Shown one piece after another: positions 38,442-50,241 of a stretch of 64,000 nt of DNA. Positions within the stretch are counted from its first letter, which is position 1. Every line of letters starts with the position of its first letter. The stretch covers positions 1,302,001 through 1,366,000 of the forward strand of contig JBAJFG010000172.1 in assembly GCA_037903475.1 (NCBI GenBank), in the 5' to 3' direction. The DNA comes from Ancylostoma caninum. Its lineage: Eukaryota > Nematoda > Chromadorea > Rhabditida > Ancylostomatidae. The translations under genes and the position numbers were made by a program. The notes beneath the pieces are model-generated. The model did no database searches. It was not told where the DNA came from and worked only from the letters and a program-made list of their open reading frames with translations.

Positions 38442-40848
38442 CTAGTTAAGCTGCAGTTCGCCACGGTAGTTACCAGCCGGTACACTGGAAGTGTCCACCT
38501 GAAAGAGTATACGGTGTGAAAAAAAAATGTGAATACATCCTTATGACTTCTTCGAAACCAACGACAATCGGTAAATAACATCCAAGAAAAAAAAAAAACG
38601 GAAATAACCCACATCATCGAAGTAAGGGTGGTGGAGAGCTTTTCGCGATGAGATACGTCGAGCTGGATCGTAGACGAGCATGGACTTAAGGAAAGAAAAT
38701 GAAGATTAGAGAGGATAAGCAATAAACTATTTACCCATGATTTTTTAGAAAAGGCATCAAGCAGTCAATAAGGTAGTTATGAGATTAGCAAATGAATGTA
38801 GACGAATGTATGTAGATTTTTGAGTAAAATTATTAATGATATGGGAATATATTAAAAAATGAGACAACAACTCGTGAAGAATTGTCGCCTATTTGCCTAA
38901 ATTCTATTCCTGAATGAAGTGATGAAAATGATAAGTGACATTTTTAACTTCACCAAGTGGATAAAGGATCACACTTATTATCAGATTATGCAAAAAAAAA
39001 AAACGCTTGCCTCCTAATATCGTGATATAAACAACTTGAAGTTAACTAATAACTCCATTTAAACCATCTCGAGCTCATACATCTAATTTCAATTAAATCA
39101 GCACAAATCACTCTAAGAAATTCCGTAATGAGCAAGACAGCGCGGAAAAGAACGTAGTGCTTACCTCAAGCAAATCAATCGCATCAGGCTTCATGAAATT
39201 AGCCATTTTCTCAGACAATGAGCTGCCCTTCCACTTTGGGAATGTTGGCTTATAGTCCGGCAATTGACTGACACCCGGCCATTCGGCTTCTGTTGGGGTT
39301 CCCAAGATTCTGAACCATAAAAACTATTTGGCAAAGCAATAATAGCTAGACATTTAAAGAAAATGAACCTAAAAAGGCGGAACAATTCGTCGATCTCCGA
39401 ATCGCCCTGGAACAATGGCTTCTTGCTAGCCATTTCTGCAAAAATACAGCCGATCGACCACATATCTACCCCCATTGAGTAGCGCTGAGTTCCAAGGAGA
39501 ATCTCTGGGGCGCGATACCATAGTGTAACAACCTTAAACACTATTTTTTTTCTGATATTATTCTGTTGAAACACATACAAAAGTGAAGGGGCGTCTCCTA
39601 ACCTCATGCGTGTACACTCGGACCGGTATTCCGATTGCACGTGCCAAACCAAAATCGGCCAATTTAATGGCACCCTTCCCATCTACCAGAAGATTCTGTG
39701 GCTTCAGATCACGATGGATCACTCTGCGTTGATGAGCAAAACAGACAGCCTGACATATCTGCAAAAACACACACATAACAAGGGAAAAATCCGGAAATTA
39801 AGCGGAAATCAGAGGGAATCGTTCAACGCTTATATGAAGACGAACCTGGAACATGTAACTTTTACATTCAGCAAGAGGTAGCTGCTTATCCGATGGCAGC
39901 TGGTCCAAATACCTTTTGAGATCCATGGAAAGGAACTCGAAGATGAGGTAAAGACGGTTTTCCTATAAAAATGGCACATAAAGAAATTTCCCCAGCTATC
40001 ATCATGGATAATCCTTCATAAAAGCTGCCGAAATTTAAGTTTCCTCGTCACTACTGCCCATGTGAACGTGCTTCCTCGTCATGTTTTTGTTTTCATCGCG
40101 GTAGTAAACATTCCGTTCTAGTGTAATGAAAACATTCACCGGAAAGAACCCGATATACCCACAACTCTAAACCTTTCTTAGAAATGCACACATGTTGGCA
40201 TGCTCTCTGCTCGTTCTAGCATTTACAGAAGAAAAATTCCAGAAAAATCTAGAAATTTGAATTGCAGAATGTTGCAGTGAAGATCTATTGGTCACCGAGC
40301 ATGTCCAAAGTCATGCAAATATACAACAAAAAGATCACTGCCTGCTGCAAGGCTTTCTGAACCAACAAAGATTGAAATGAACGTTAACACAACATACTCC
40401 TCGAACTTTGGATACCCATCTCAGCTTCTGCTGCCGCTTTCGTAAAAGAAAACAGTCAAGTTACCTGCATAATGACATCCTCCAGAGCCACGACATTGGG
40501 ATGCTTCAACTCTCTGAGTAGGGATATCTCACGAATCGCAGTCGATGGAACACCCTGATCGAAATTTTACAATGTCTCTGCCAATATATACCGGATACAC
40601 CATATTACGGACCTCATCTTCGCCCTCCAGTCGGATTTTCTTCATTGCAACGAGCTTGTTCGTTTTCTTATGCTTTCCTTTGTATACGACTCCATAGGTA
40701 CCTGAAGAATTCACAGTCAGTCTCATAAGTACTCACAAATACCAGTGAAAAGAGAAATAAAATCAAGCACCGCATGCTTACCTTCACCTATTTTGTCCAA
40801 TTTCACAAATTCGTCCAAGGAATAGTGTTCACCCGGTGGAGGAGGCAT
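38442..40848 (-). CDS. cdk-1: Cyclin-dependent kinase 1 (CDK1/Cdc2), complete, 318 aa
   Basis: Master mitotic Ser/Thr kinase acting with cyclins A/B. Nine exons: 40782-40848, 40613-40701, 40465-40554, 39846-39962, 39603-39758, 39369-39532, 39165-39309, 38613-38684 and 38442-38498; all phases join. Starting at [20 protein letters not shown], it has the glycine loop GEGTYGVV with inhibitory Thr24/Tyr25, Lys in [13 protein letters not shown], the PSTAIRE helix (55-61), [11 protein letters not shown] (156-158), activation Thr171 in [24 protein letters not shown], and a C-terminus PAGNYRGEL as in C. elegans cdk-1. PSTAIRE is canonical, whereas the C. elegans protein, as I recall it, has PSTAVRE. 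No clear CAG acceptor is seen close to the ATG. The gene is head-to-head with the Myt1 gene. Confidence 0.96.
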
Positions 40849-42515
40849 ATCCAACTCAAAAGAATTGTGGAACACTGGTTATATTAGCCGTGAATGACCA
40901 AATAACGTATTAGATCTCATATATGTTTATTTGACGTTTATTTTTTTTCTTTTTTTTGAACCCATCGATATCGGGTATTCAAATTCTCGATAGCGAATGA
41001 GCCGAAAGGGCACTATTCTACTTGCTCTGCCTCATCTTAAAATCAAAAATTTCTCAGAAACATAGGGGTGGGAGGGGGGTATTTGAAATGCTTACCACAA
41101 ATTTCACTTTCATTTCGTACAGCAGGGTTATGGATCGGTTAGTGCAAGTAAGGTATCCCACGGATACCTGAATTTCTGTCTACGAGGGTCTTTTGAAATG
41201 CTGATTGTGAATATCACATTGATTCTGCTAGTTGAAAGCAATCTGAGGTTTACCTATGGACTGTACTTGCCCTAATCCCATCGTAACTCTATCCAAATTG
41301 GGTAACGGCAAAAAAATGAGTATGATATTCGTGATCACCATGTCAAATAACACCCCTGTTTCAATAACAGTTTCAGAAAAATTTTCGATCTCGAGATTCT
41401 GGGGCAGAACAAGTCAAATAGTGCCGCTGAAAATTGGAATGTTCAGACAAGTGTGTTTCCTCCAGCCCTAAGAAAAAGAACAAATCAGCAAAGATCTACG
41501 TTCCTAGGACAAACAGTTTGAAGGCTATACTTTCGAACAACTCATCAAATCAATTTAATTTATTTGACTTTTATTCAGTCCATGCTATAGATCATTTCTT
41601 CGAATACCGACACAAACCTCCATGGGACCCTCTGACACAGCGAACCAAACTTGTACAGGTAAACAGCGTTGCTTTCGCAAGCGAATACTTTCAATGAGCT
41701 TAGGAAATGTTCCAAGATCTACAGCATATTTTATGGCCACTTCGGGGCTATGGATCTATTAGAGCGCACAGAAGCACAACTGATACCCTTTGCTCTTCAA
41801 TGAAGTTGACTCAGAAGCTTAATGGGTGAGGGGAGATGAATCAAAACAATCATAAACGGAAAGCAGACCAAATGGCCACACCTGGACACATCGATGGGAC
41901 CGGAACTGAACCCTCAGACAATTCAAATTTTCTGCTTTGCCGCTCACCGATCATGACGTTCTGCATGGGACCAGAGCGAGCAAAACACGGCCAGTCCTTT
42001 GGCTATTTCGTGTAATGCAAATTTGTTTCTTTCTCTTCCAACTTTTTGACGCAAAATTCGACTTGTAGTAGTAGCAGTTGGGCTAGTTCTGTTAATCCTG
42101 CCTGTTTTCGAAGACAAATCAGCCTAATGCGCCTCTTATTTCGTCTATTTTACGCATGTACTCAGAATATCTAGTAATATTTAAACCATTTCATATATAG
42201 TTTCAGCTAGTAGCAAAACTTGACATATATCACAGTCAAAAACATCACTTCCAATGTTTAGGCGCCCCTCTCCTTAAAAATCCGTTTTTGAATTTTGCGC
42301 GATAAAGTGCAGAGCGCGAAACGCTGCGATTTGAATCATCGTTCGCGTCTCTCACATTTGCATTCGCTCCCATGCAAATTTCCCATCGTTTCCGTCATAG
42401 GATAACTCGCTGTTTTGTTTCCAGCATCGTTTTTGTTCAAGTGCTCTTAGTTTTCATCTTAATGCCTGTTTTCAGTCCGTATTTCAGCGATTTTGTGGTC
42501 TTTCATGGTTTTTCC
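40849..42515. promoter_or_regulatory. Shared upstream region of cdk-1 and Myt1/wee-1.3
   Basis: 1667 bp between the two divergent start codons. A GTATTTCAG acceptor (ends 42487) lies 28 bases before the Myt1 ATG, and a TTTTCAG occurs 14 bases further upstream. Two open frames at about 41256-41697 lack introns, splice sites or family matches. I see no specific transcription factor site I can defend. Confidence 0.55.
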
Positions 42516-45500
42516 ATGGTTGAGGATTGCATAATGGATCACGAAATGGAAGCTTCTTCTTCTTTACGTGACGATGTGTTTCGATCTCCATCTGTGCAAC
42601 CAAAGTTCTATGATACTCGTGCTTCTCCTCTCTCTACAAAGAGAGAAAAGGTATTTTCACAATATTTTTTTTCAATTTGTATTTCATGAAGGAGTTTCAT
42701 CATTTGTTAGCGGTAGCATTTTTGCACTCGAATTTCTTTGGAATCAAGTAGTGTTATCTTGAACATTGTACTTTCCAGTTGCGACGGAACTCTGGCAGAA
42801 CCCCTTGTTCTGTACCGAGAGCAGTAAAGACCGCTCCACCGTTGAGTCGCATTTATCCGAGGAGATTTGCTTTACAAACGCCGCATCAAGTGTCTTTTCG
42901 AAATATACCTCCAGATAACAGTTCGTTTTCGGCTACTTTCGGGTTTTACTTCACACTCAAGCATTTGCTCTTAATTTTTTTAGTTGTCGCACACAGCCCG
43001 TTGTATAATCCACACATCAGTATGCCTTACTTCGAGCAGTGCTATACGATAGAAAGGAAATTAGGTCAAGGATCCTTTGGAGAGGTAATTCTTTGCTTTT
43101 TTTTTTGGGTTCTAGGTTGTTCTAGTTGCTTATTTACAACCACATGACTTATTTATTTCTTTAAACCCATTCATGATTTAATCTAAAACGTTCCAGGCCT
43201 ACGCAGTTTTCTGCAAAGAAGATGGACGACGATATGCAGTAAAACGGGCTTTAGACGCTTTCCGAAGCTCTGCTGATCGTAACCTGAAGTTGCGTGAAGT
43301 GCAAAAACACGAACTTCTGCCGTCACACATCAATCTTGTTCAGTTCTGCAAAGCCTGGGAGGAGAAGTAGGATGCTTTTCACGTTTCCCTCATTTAGACA
43401 TAGATAAAGTTATCGCTTTTAGTGGTCGCTTATATATTTTGACCGAATTGTGCGAGAGAAGTTTGCTGGACTACTGCTCGGAGATTCATACTGTTCCCGA
43501 GAAGGAAATCTGGAATATTTTCATCGACATCCTGAGGGTATGTATGAACCATGTAATGTATGTTTTTTCTCTTGCTTTTTCTGAGGTGGTTCATTGCGAA
43601 GTACTCCCTATCTGGTTTTTGTTATCGTAATTAGATGCAAAATCTCATAATTTTTCTCATGCACTATTCAGGCTGTTGATCACCTTCACAGCCATGATCT
43701 GCTGCACGTCGATATCAAACCGGAGAACATCTTCCTCACTAGGGATAAAGTTTGCAAGTTGGGCGACTTTGGGCTCATATTTGATCTCAAGAATGTGAGT
43801 GTTTCTTCTTTTTTTACATTCAGTTAAGCATAAAACCAGAGAATAAGTAAAATTGGGACATATTTTGCATTAGGATTTCATTTACATGACCGCTCTTTAG
43901 GATACTTCGTATACCCCAGAAGAAGGCGATGCTAAATATTTGGCACCAGAGGTGTTGAACGCTTCACCAACGAAGGCAGCAGATGTGTTCAGCATAGGGA
44001 TAACGATACTTGAAGTTACAACTGACTTGGACCTGCCATCCAGAGGTGACACATGGCATCAAATCCGTAGTGGAGACATACCGGACAGATTTTTCATGGG
44101 TGAGATTTTATTTGCGTCGAGTGCAACTCACTGTGTCTTACGAAGCCAGATTTCTTTAGGTGTGTCGAAAGACCTGACTCGCCTCATTAAATGGCTAATG
44201 TCACCCGATCCCTCGGCTCGGCCCACTACTACGCAAGCATTATCCGATCCAGCTATCGCCAGTAGAGCAACTATGCGATCATGCTACCTCGCCTATCATC
44301 AAGCAGTAAGCATACCTTACTCCCTATGGCTATGATTTTTGTCAAGGTTATTTATGGCTTTTAAGATGAATATGATCAGCGACCACACGAACACTGTTCT
44401 TGTATGGCTTGTGGCATTGATTCACCTGTTGGCCATCCCATTCTTGATGTTCTTCGATGCGCTCAGAAAGAAGAAGAACGACGTGTGCACGACACCATAC
44501 AAAGGAACCACGTTGTTTGCGGTATGATTTCTACCAAGTCTTGAGACCCTTGTTGCCCATAACACCGCAAAACTCCTAATCCCGTAGAGAAGATTTCCAG
44601 TAAGGGTTTAAGAAGTCATGTTTTGAAAGTTACCGACCTTGTGGCGACTAAAACAAAAGTAAAAGAATCGGTGAATGCTACACGAAATCATGAGTTTATT
44701 TTTGTTAGATCTTGCCAGAGGCAGATCTTGAGTTTCCTACTATAAGCGCGCATAACTATCTTCCACGAAAGACAGTCATCTCAGAAGTGATCACCAGCTG
44801 TTTTTTTTTTTGAGGGGACTGTGGACAATTTTCGCGATATAGAAAAAAAGACCACAGCCGAAGATGCTATTCATCCTCAACTTTGGATAGCTGTATTTTC
44901 AGACACGTACTCCCGAAGTAAATGGATCAATAAGACATAAAAGAATCTCAAGATGGGGCGAGGATGACAGTGACTCAGGTAGGCAGCAAAGCTGTTTTCG
45001 TTATTATCCTCTCATATTTTCATCGTTATCAGAGGAGCGCTACGCGAGGCACAATTTCACAACACTAAGCAAACGATTCCTTGAGATGGAAGACCAGCAT
45101 AGCGGCGGGGATCCTTTTCCGAGGTCAGTTCGCCCTAAAGAAGTGATTACAAACTAACATTTTTGCTAAATTTCTTTCTAGATACCGCTTAAATTTCGAT
45201 GACGATACACCCTCGTCGTCCAGCGAGAAGAACGAAGCTGTAGGCATCAAAGCTGGTACTACCAGTACACCGTAGGTTATTGGTTGCCTGTATAAATTGA
45301 ATTTTTCGTAAAAAAAATTATGATTCATCCTCATTCAGAATTTCTAGCACTCCTCTATCCAAATCTCGCCGCAGTGAGTCACGTGCTTACATGACAGAGT
45401 TTACCAGACGACATCCAGGCAGTGGCGACTGGTCACCACTAAGTAGAAGACGTTTTGACGATTCTGACGACGATTCACTTGAGACGTCACACCAACCTCG

Positions 45501-46104
45501 AGGGTTGGTGCTAGTTAATTTTGAATGCAGCTCTACTGAAAGTAATTACATTCATTTCAGAACAATGTCCTGTCCACCTTACCGCCAACCGCTTCGATCT
45601 CGTCTTCGTAATCGTCCTATTCCTAGACTTGATTTTTCGCGTGTTGGAAACACACCAGAGTCTTGTTCGTCACCAGCGACAAACACGGACTCGACAGCGT
45701 CGTCTTTGTCGTCCACTACAAGACGTACAAAGCAGCAATCTCAGACCAAGCATAGTCGAATGGTGAGTGCATTTCACACCTTTAGTCTGTAAATTATGAG
45801 ATTCTTTTTGAGAATTTAAATTTCGATCGGGTGGATTTTGGAGATTCCGTCCTCTATTCTTCATTGGATGCTTTGAAATATGTCTACTCTTGGATTCTTT
45901 GGTATATCCAGCTTCTTTTTTCTCCAAAATTCACTCGTCATACATTGGCCTTTGCATTTAGATTATCTGTTATTATCGTCAGTTGTTTCCCTTCAATTAA
46001 ATCGTCTTTTTCATCTTTTTTTTTCATGCAGACGAAATGAAATGATTACGGCTTGCATGTTGCAGATGTCAGGAATGACAAGTTCGGCGGAGGAGAGCAC
46101 CTGA
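42516..46104 (+). CDS. wee-1.3: Myt1-type Cdk1 inhibitory kinase (WEE-1.3/PKMYT1), about 649 aa
   Basis: Membrane-tethered kinase that phosphorylates Thr14/Tyr15 of CDK1. Exons: 42516-42650, 42779-42920, 42984-43084, 43197-43366, 43423-43537, 43672-43794, 43901-44099, 44160-44305, 44366-44521, 44903-44978, 45033-45123, 45182-45271, 45339-45503, 45561-45762 and 46066-46104. The N-terminus has SPLSTKREK like the C. elegans ETPLSTKRER. The kinase domain (about 110-375) has [43 protein letters not shown] (Myt1-type, no HRD Arg), LGDFGL and [21 protein letters not shown] hydrophobic segment ([16 protein letters not shown], about residues 392-407) then a KKKN stop-transfer give the membrane anchor. 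The Ser/Arg/Asp-rich tail ends at TGA. The 63-bp intron 42921-42983 is in frame and could be retained; its T-rich acceptor argues it is removed. The terminal exon is less certain. Confidence 0.9.
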
Positions 46105-46825
46105 ATCTTCCTAGATAGATGTAACCCGCTATCATGTAAGAAATCACGTTTCTCGTTTTCTTTACTAACACAAACGTAACAGATGCTGTTTGTGAGCGAT
46201 TTTTATTCACTTGTGATTACTTTTCGTGTCTGTTACCGGTAATGAGTGCTTTGATCTGAACGGTGTACTCCATTGTTTTTTTTTCTATTTCTTGTTTACG
46301 TTTCTTGACTTATTTAGCCCATTGCGGATAATTATCCAGAATGAAGAGTATATTAATGTGTCATACATATGTCTGTGTAATATTAAGGTTTTGCATGCGT
46401 GGAGGGTCACACATTCTCTTAAGGATTGCTTTTTCCTCGCTCGTATAATCTCGTTTTATTCTGAATCTTCCCGTATGATATACATTTGTATTGGATTTGT
46501 TGGATTTGTTTCAATGAGTTCTTCAATCCTGGGATGTTTTCCATTGCCGTCCGCTATGCTTTCTGTTTTGTTTTAGGTAGTATTTTTGCTAATAAAGTTG
46601 TGATTGTAGAAGTTTTTGATATCGCATTTAATGGTACCGGGGTGGCAACCGTACACACCTATAGGAAAATTAGGGCATTCTAGACGCTACTCCTCTTGAG
46701 GTCATGTGAGGATAGTCTTTATTGATGTGGAAGGCGTTGTAGAACAGATGCAGAGTTGCGTCAGCTGGCGCATCGTTGAGTCGGAGGTTCACTAGCACTT
46801 TTCACCATTCATTATATGAACTAAG
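46105..46825. other. 3' flank of Myt1 gene
   Basis: T-rich sequence with no recognisable gene, probably including the Myt1 3' UTR. The open frame at about 46226-46576 is hydrophobic and low complexity, and I regard it as non-coding. Confidence 0.5.
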
Positions 46826-47105
46826 CAGTGGCGGACGCAGGGGGGGGGGGCGGGGGGGGGCGCCCCCCCCCGAGAATGGGTCGCCAAATTTTCGAAATTA
46901 CTTTACAATACAAATAAAAATCTTGTGTTAGTTTATTTTTGATTGTTTATTTTTATTATTATTTTTAATATATTTTTTATTTATTGTTTATTATTATAAT
47001 TAATATTATTATTAATTTTATTTTCCGTCTGGGTCCCCAAAACGGCGGAGACCCCACTTTTCTTCCCACGCCCCCCCTCCCGCCCACTTTCTGCGTCCGC
47101 CACTG
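46826..47105. mobile_element. hAT-type MITE, copy 2, with perfect 8-bp target duplication
   Basis: A 280-bp element with ends CAGTGGCGGACGCAG and CTGCGTCCGCCACTG (perfect 15-bp inverted repeats), flanked on both sides by GAACTAAG. Subterminal poly-G/poly-C tracts and an AT-rich core match the copy at 23120-23388 in reverse orientation. An 8-bp duplication and CAG..CTG ends are hAT hallmarks. It sits between two convergent genes. Confidence 0.93.
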
Positions 47106-47180
47106 GAACTAAGTGATATTTTTTTGTTCTATTCACACTTATGGTACGCTTGTGGTCTACTGAACATTTAACCAAGGTGA

Positions 47181-48885
47181 TCAATCCTTCACTAAAGAAA
47201 CGAAAGCTTCCACATATGCTTCCTTCAAGCTGTTTTCACTGCATTCAATGAACTTCCCACTGGTGAGGTCTACCAGCATCCGCCTGTACACAAACACTAG
47301 AACATTTCACCCTCAAATCTTGCAAATATTTATGTCAATTCCATGTTTACGCGTATATTTCTTACTAGAGACAGTAAATGCACACTATTAATACGTAGAC
47401 GTTAACAACTAAATGGCTTATCGAACTGTTTTTGATACTCTTCTGCTTCTTTTTTCTTTTTCTCTTCATGCGCCTTCTTGTCCTTTTCTGGATCTGCCGG
47501 CACCAATTTAATCTTTTCGAGTTGAGCTGCATCTAGTGATGAGCACGCAGCGGCATCCTAGAAGTGGCGTAGTTCTATCTGAAGCGATTCATCATCCCTC
47601 CCCTACCTTGTGCATCATATCCATTTCTTTATTTCTTTGAATCGCATGCGTGTACATACCAGCATAGTGCTAAAAATAGATATTTTCAAGTATATTATAA
47701 GATCTGTCGCAGAGATCCTACCGCATCTCGTTGGTTCATAAATCCGCTCTGTTTCTCATCTTGTTCTCCTTCACCACTTTTTTCAGTTGTTGCCACAACG
47801 CCAGGAGTTGGCGGCTCTGGCTAAATAGAACAGCTAACGGTTATTTGACAAAATCCTGAATGTATTTGTGAAGAAATGCAGAAATATGCTATTAAAACGC
47901 TGAAAATGAGCATAAATCGAGCAAAATTCAACCTCGTAGGTGGTTCTCTCCCTAAGCATTAAACAGCACACACGCCCGAAGCTGGAAAATTGCTTGATGG
48001 TCCCGTGGGGTGACAGCTGGGGCGGTCTGTCGATTTCAGACCACCTCTGTTTAACCCACTTAGCTGACTGACGGTATTTCAGTAGCGAAATGCAGTAAGC
48101 TACTTTTTGAAATGTGCTGTTCTTGCGAAAAATCCTTTTTTCGAGGAAAATTTTCCCAAATCCAACATGAGCTACTATTAACTATGTGCAGGTGAAACTG
48201 TGACAAACGATGTCTTGAAAGGGATAGATTTCTTTGCTTGTATTACCTGGAATAGGTGTCCCATGGTTCTCGCACGTGGTTGGTACGTTTCCAATACATT
48301 GGCGATGTTCAAGTAGGCTCTTCGATGTCGTGTAAGCGCTTCTGCATGTACGAAGTTCCACTTAAATATGATTTAAGTCAAGCTCAAGTTCCACAGGAGA
48401 AAATGTGAAAATTTGAATTTGAAATTTCAGCCTTGAATGGAGGAGCTTTAGGTTTTTGTGCAGTTGTCTGCACTCTCATCAAAAAAATCCATATCTCGCC
48501 TGCCGAAAAAGCTAGAACTTTGACCAATTTTTGCATGCAAAGACAGCATATATCATACATTGCGCTCAATTTGACCACGAAGTTTTAAGCTCAGCTGAAA
48601 GGTAATTTAAGGCTCACCTCGTGTGAAAACGCACACAGAACCAGGATTATCACTTGAGCAAAAAGAAGTGCTGTGTGGTATATGAGCCAATGAACTATCA
48701 ATTGAGCGATTCCTAGTGACGTGAGCATCAGTACTGAGCAGTTGAATCGAACCCTAAACGTCTCTTCCTTGTTGAAATACCTTCCAAGTTCAGCCATGAA
48801 CTTACGCGCGAGGATCGGTGAATTTTGCGCCGCTGCCCGATTCCTTGGAAGGGTTTCTAGGTGCGTTTTTGACGTTGACGCTCAT
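47181..48885 (-). CDS. Unrecognised protein with two predicted membrane helices and a charged C-terminal region
   Basis: Family not recognised. Proposed exons: 48806-48885 (starts MSVNVKNAPRNPSK), 48618-48753, about 48251-48341, 47722-47820, 47607-47669, 47410-47557 and 47181-47296. The second exon encodes a continuous hydrophobic stretch (VLMLTSLGIAQLIVHWLIYH, then ALLFAQVIILVLCAF), so probably a hairpin of two helices. Later exons give LTRHRRAYLNIANVLETY, an acidic/Gly linker, and a Lys/Glu-rich helix (KKAHEEKKKKEAEEYQKQF). They end in MLVDLTSGKFIECSENS and AYVEAFVSLVKD. Phases join for all but the junction between exons 2 and 3: the strong GAG/GTGAGC donor does not keep frame, so either a weaker donor (GTGCGT) with an AAG acceptor is used or a small exon is missed. 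The gene is convergent with Myt1. Confidence 0.6.
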
Positions 48886-49136
48886 CCGGACATGGAAGCG
48901 TCAACCAGTCGTCAGTCGTGGAATGAGCCACTTATCCGCAAGTTCAGTAACTAGAAATGAAACCATACTCGTAGTGGTGAGCTCTGGGATAAACCAGCCG
49001 AAAATTAAAAAAAAACAGCTGTTCTCATTGACTCATGCTGGGATGTGCTGTAGTTCCTGGTGGTCACTACCAATCTACTCATACCTAGATAATGTGGTTT
49101 TTTTAGCTTTACATTTTCAGGGTAAAACTGTAGTTA

Positions 49137-49465
49137 TACATAGTGCATTGGAGTACGATCCGGTTAGATAACAAAAGATACGGGTGAAAAGGGAGTTGGG
49201 GGGGCACCCTATAAAAGGTCATAGGCTTCACCTTGTAAGCCTAAGTAAAAGCACTAGCCTAAGCCTAAGTCTAAGCTAAGCCTAATCCTAATCCTATGCT
49301 TAAGCATGGGTTTAAGCCTAAGCATAAGGCTTAGGCTTAGGCTTCACAGGAGTAGCTCCCCCCAACTCCCTTTTCACCAAGATACGTATCGATCTTCGTT
49401 GGATAAGATTTTTACCTATCTTTTGTTATCCGACCGGATCGGATTCCGATGCACTATAAACGCAG
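49137..49465. mobile_element. Foldback element enclosing degenerate TTAGGC telomere-like repeats
   Basis: The arms are inverted: GGTGAAAAGGGAGTTGGGGG on the left, CCCCCAACTCCCTTTTCACC on the right, with outer matches around GATCCGGTTAGATAACAAAA and TTTTGTTATCCGACCGGATC. Between them (about 49205-49350) the left half is rich in GCCTAA/CCTAAG and the right half in TTAGGC/GCTTAG, so telomere-type units face each other. TTAGGC is the nematode telomere repeat. Confidence 0.85.
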
Positions 49466-49479
49466 CTTAGGAGTGAAAC

Positions 49480-49665
49480 TGATAGAACGCAGAGTTTTCC
49501 GGAACTGCGATAGTCCACTCTGACGATTTCGGCACCTGGGTGCATCACTTATGTAGCTCATCCGGAGTAAACGTGTTGAAGCCCGCGTCAAGGATGGGTA
49601 AACTTGTGTGGTGTTGACCAGTTTACTCTGGGTACTCATCACCAATGATGCATGCAGCTCCGGTT
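49480..49665. repeat. GGGTAA element
   Basis: Contains TGCATCACTTATGTAGCTC, GAGTAAACGTGTTGAAGCCC, GGATGGGTAAACTTGTG and GGGTACTCATCACCAATGATGCAT, close to the unit at 56128-56235 (same order of words). Confidence 0.7.
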
Positions 49666-50241
49666 ATTAAGGGTAATACGCTGACGCTGATTGATTAGCT
49701 CTTAGAATTAGTATCTACAGTGTAGGTAACATCAGTTTCAGTCTATTTTTCTTTCAAATTCGTAAACATGGGTGAAAGCTCTAGTTTCTTCTTTCAAGGA
49801 AGCTGGAGACACTTGAAAAATGCAGCTGAACCTACATATGCAACGTTACTGGTATTTGTTTAACTGTAACACATGTACTGATACAATATATTGTATTGTA
49901 TTGCATAAAAACATATTAACAATGTAGATCACCAATATAGACAAGAAAAAATTGACAATAGAAAACGACAATCAATACGTATAGTTTGGTCGGCAATCGC
50001 GTGTGATGATGAAAGATTTTCATTGTGAGGAGGTTCTCGTCCGCGATTCCCGCTCTTTTTTGAACGATGAGAGCGATTTCCGCTTGTTTTTGCTAAAACA
50101 ACAATACATCTTTCTAAATTCTATCCTAGGTATGCAAGCCGATGCGATAGCACAAAGCAACTCTGAGCAAAGACGACACAGAAAAGCATAACATAAAAAT
50201 TCTAAGGCAACAAGCACTCCTATGCTACGATTAACATCAAG

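Larger units (their letters stand above)
48886..50241. other. Spacer between the unrecognised gene and the K+ channel gene
   Basis: No gene seen. It holds the foldback element with telomere-like repeats (49137-49465) and a GGGTAA element (49480-49665), then AT-rich sequence that should include the channel 3' UTR. Confidence 0.6.

Noticed and set aside
42921..42983. In-frame hydrophobic insert in Myt1 (a second membrane segment if retained)
   Set aside because: Bounded by GT...TTTTTTTAG, 63 bp long and T-rich; more likely an intron than coding, though retention would keep frame.
49205..49350. True chromosome end
   Set aside because: The TTAGGC-type units are few, degenerate and in opposing orientations, with unique genes on both sides, so this is interstitial.
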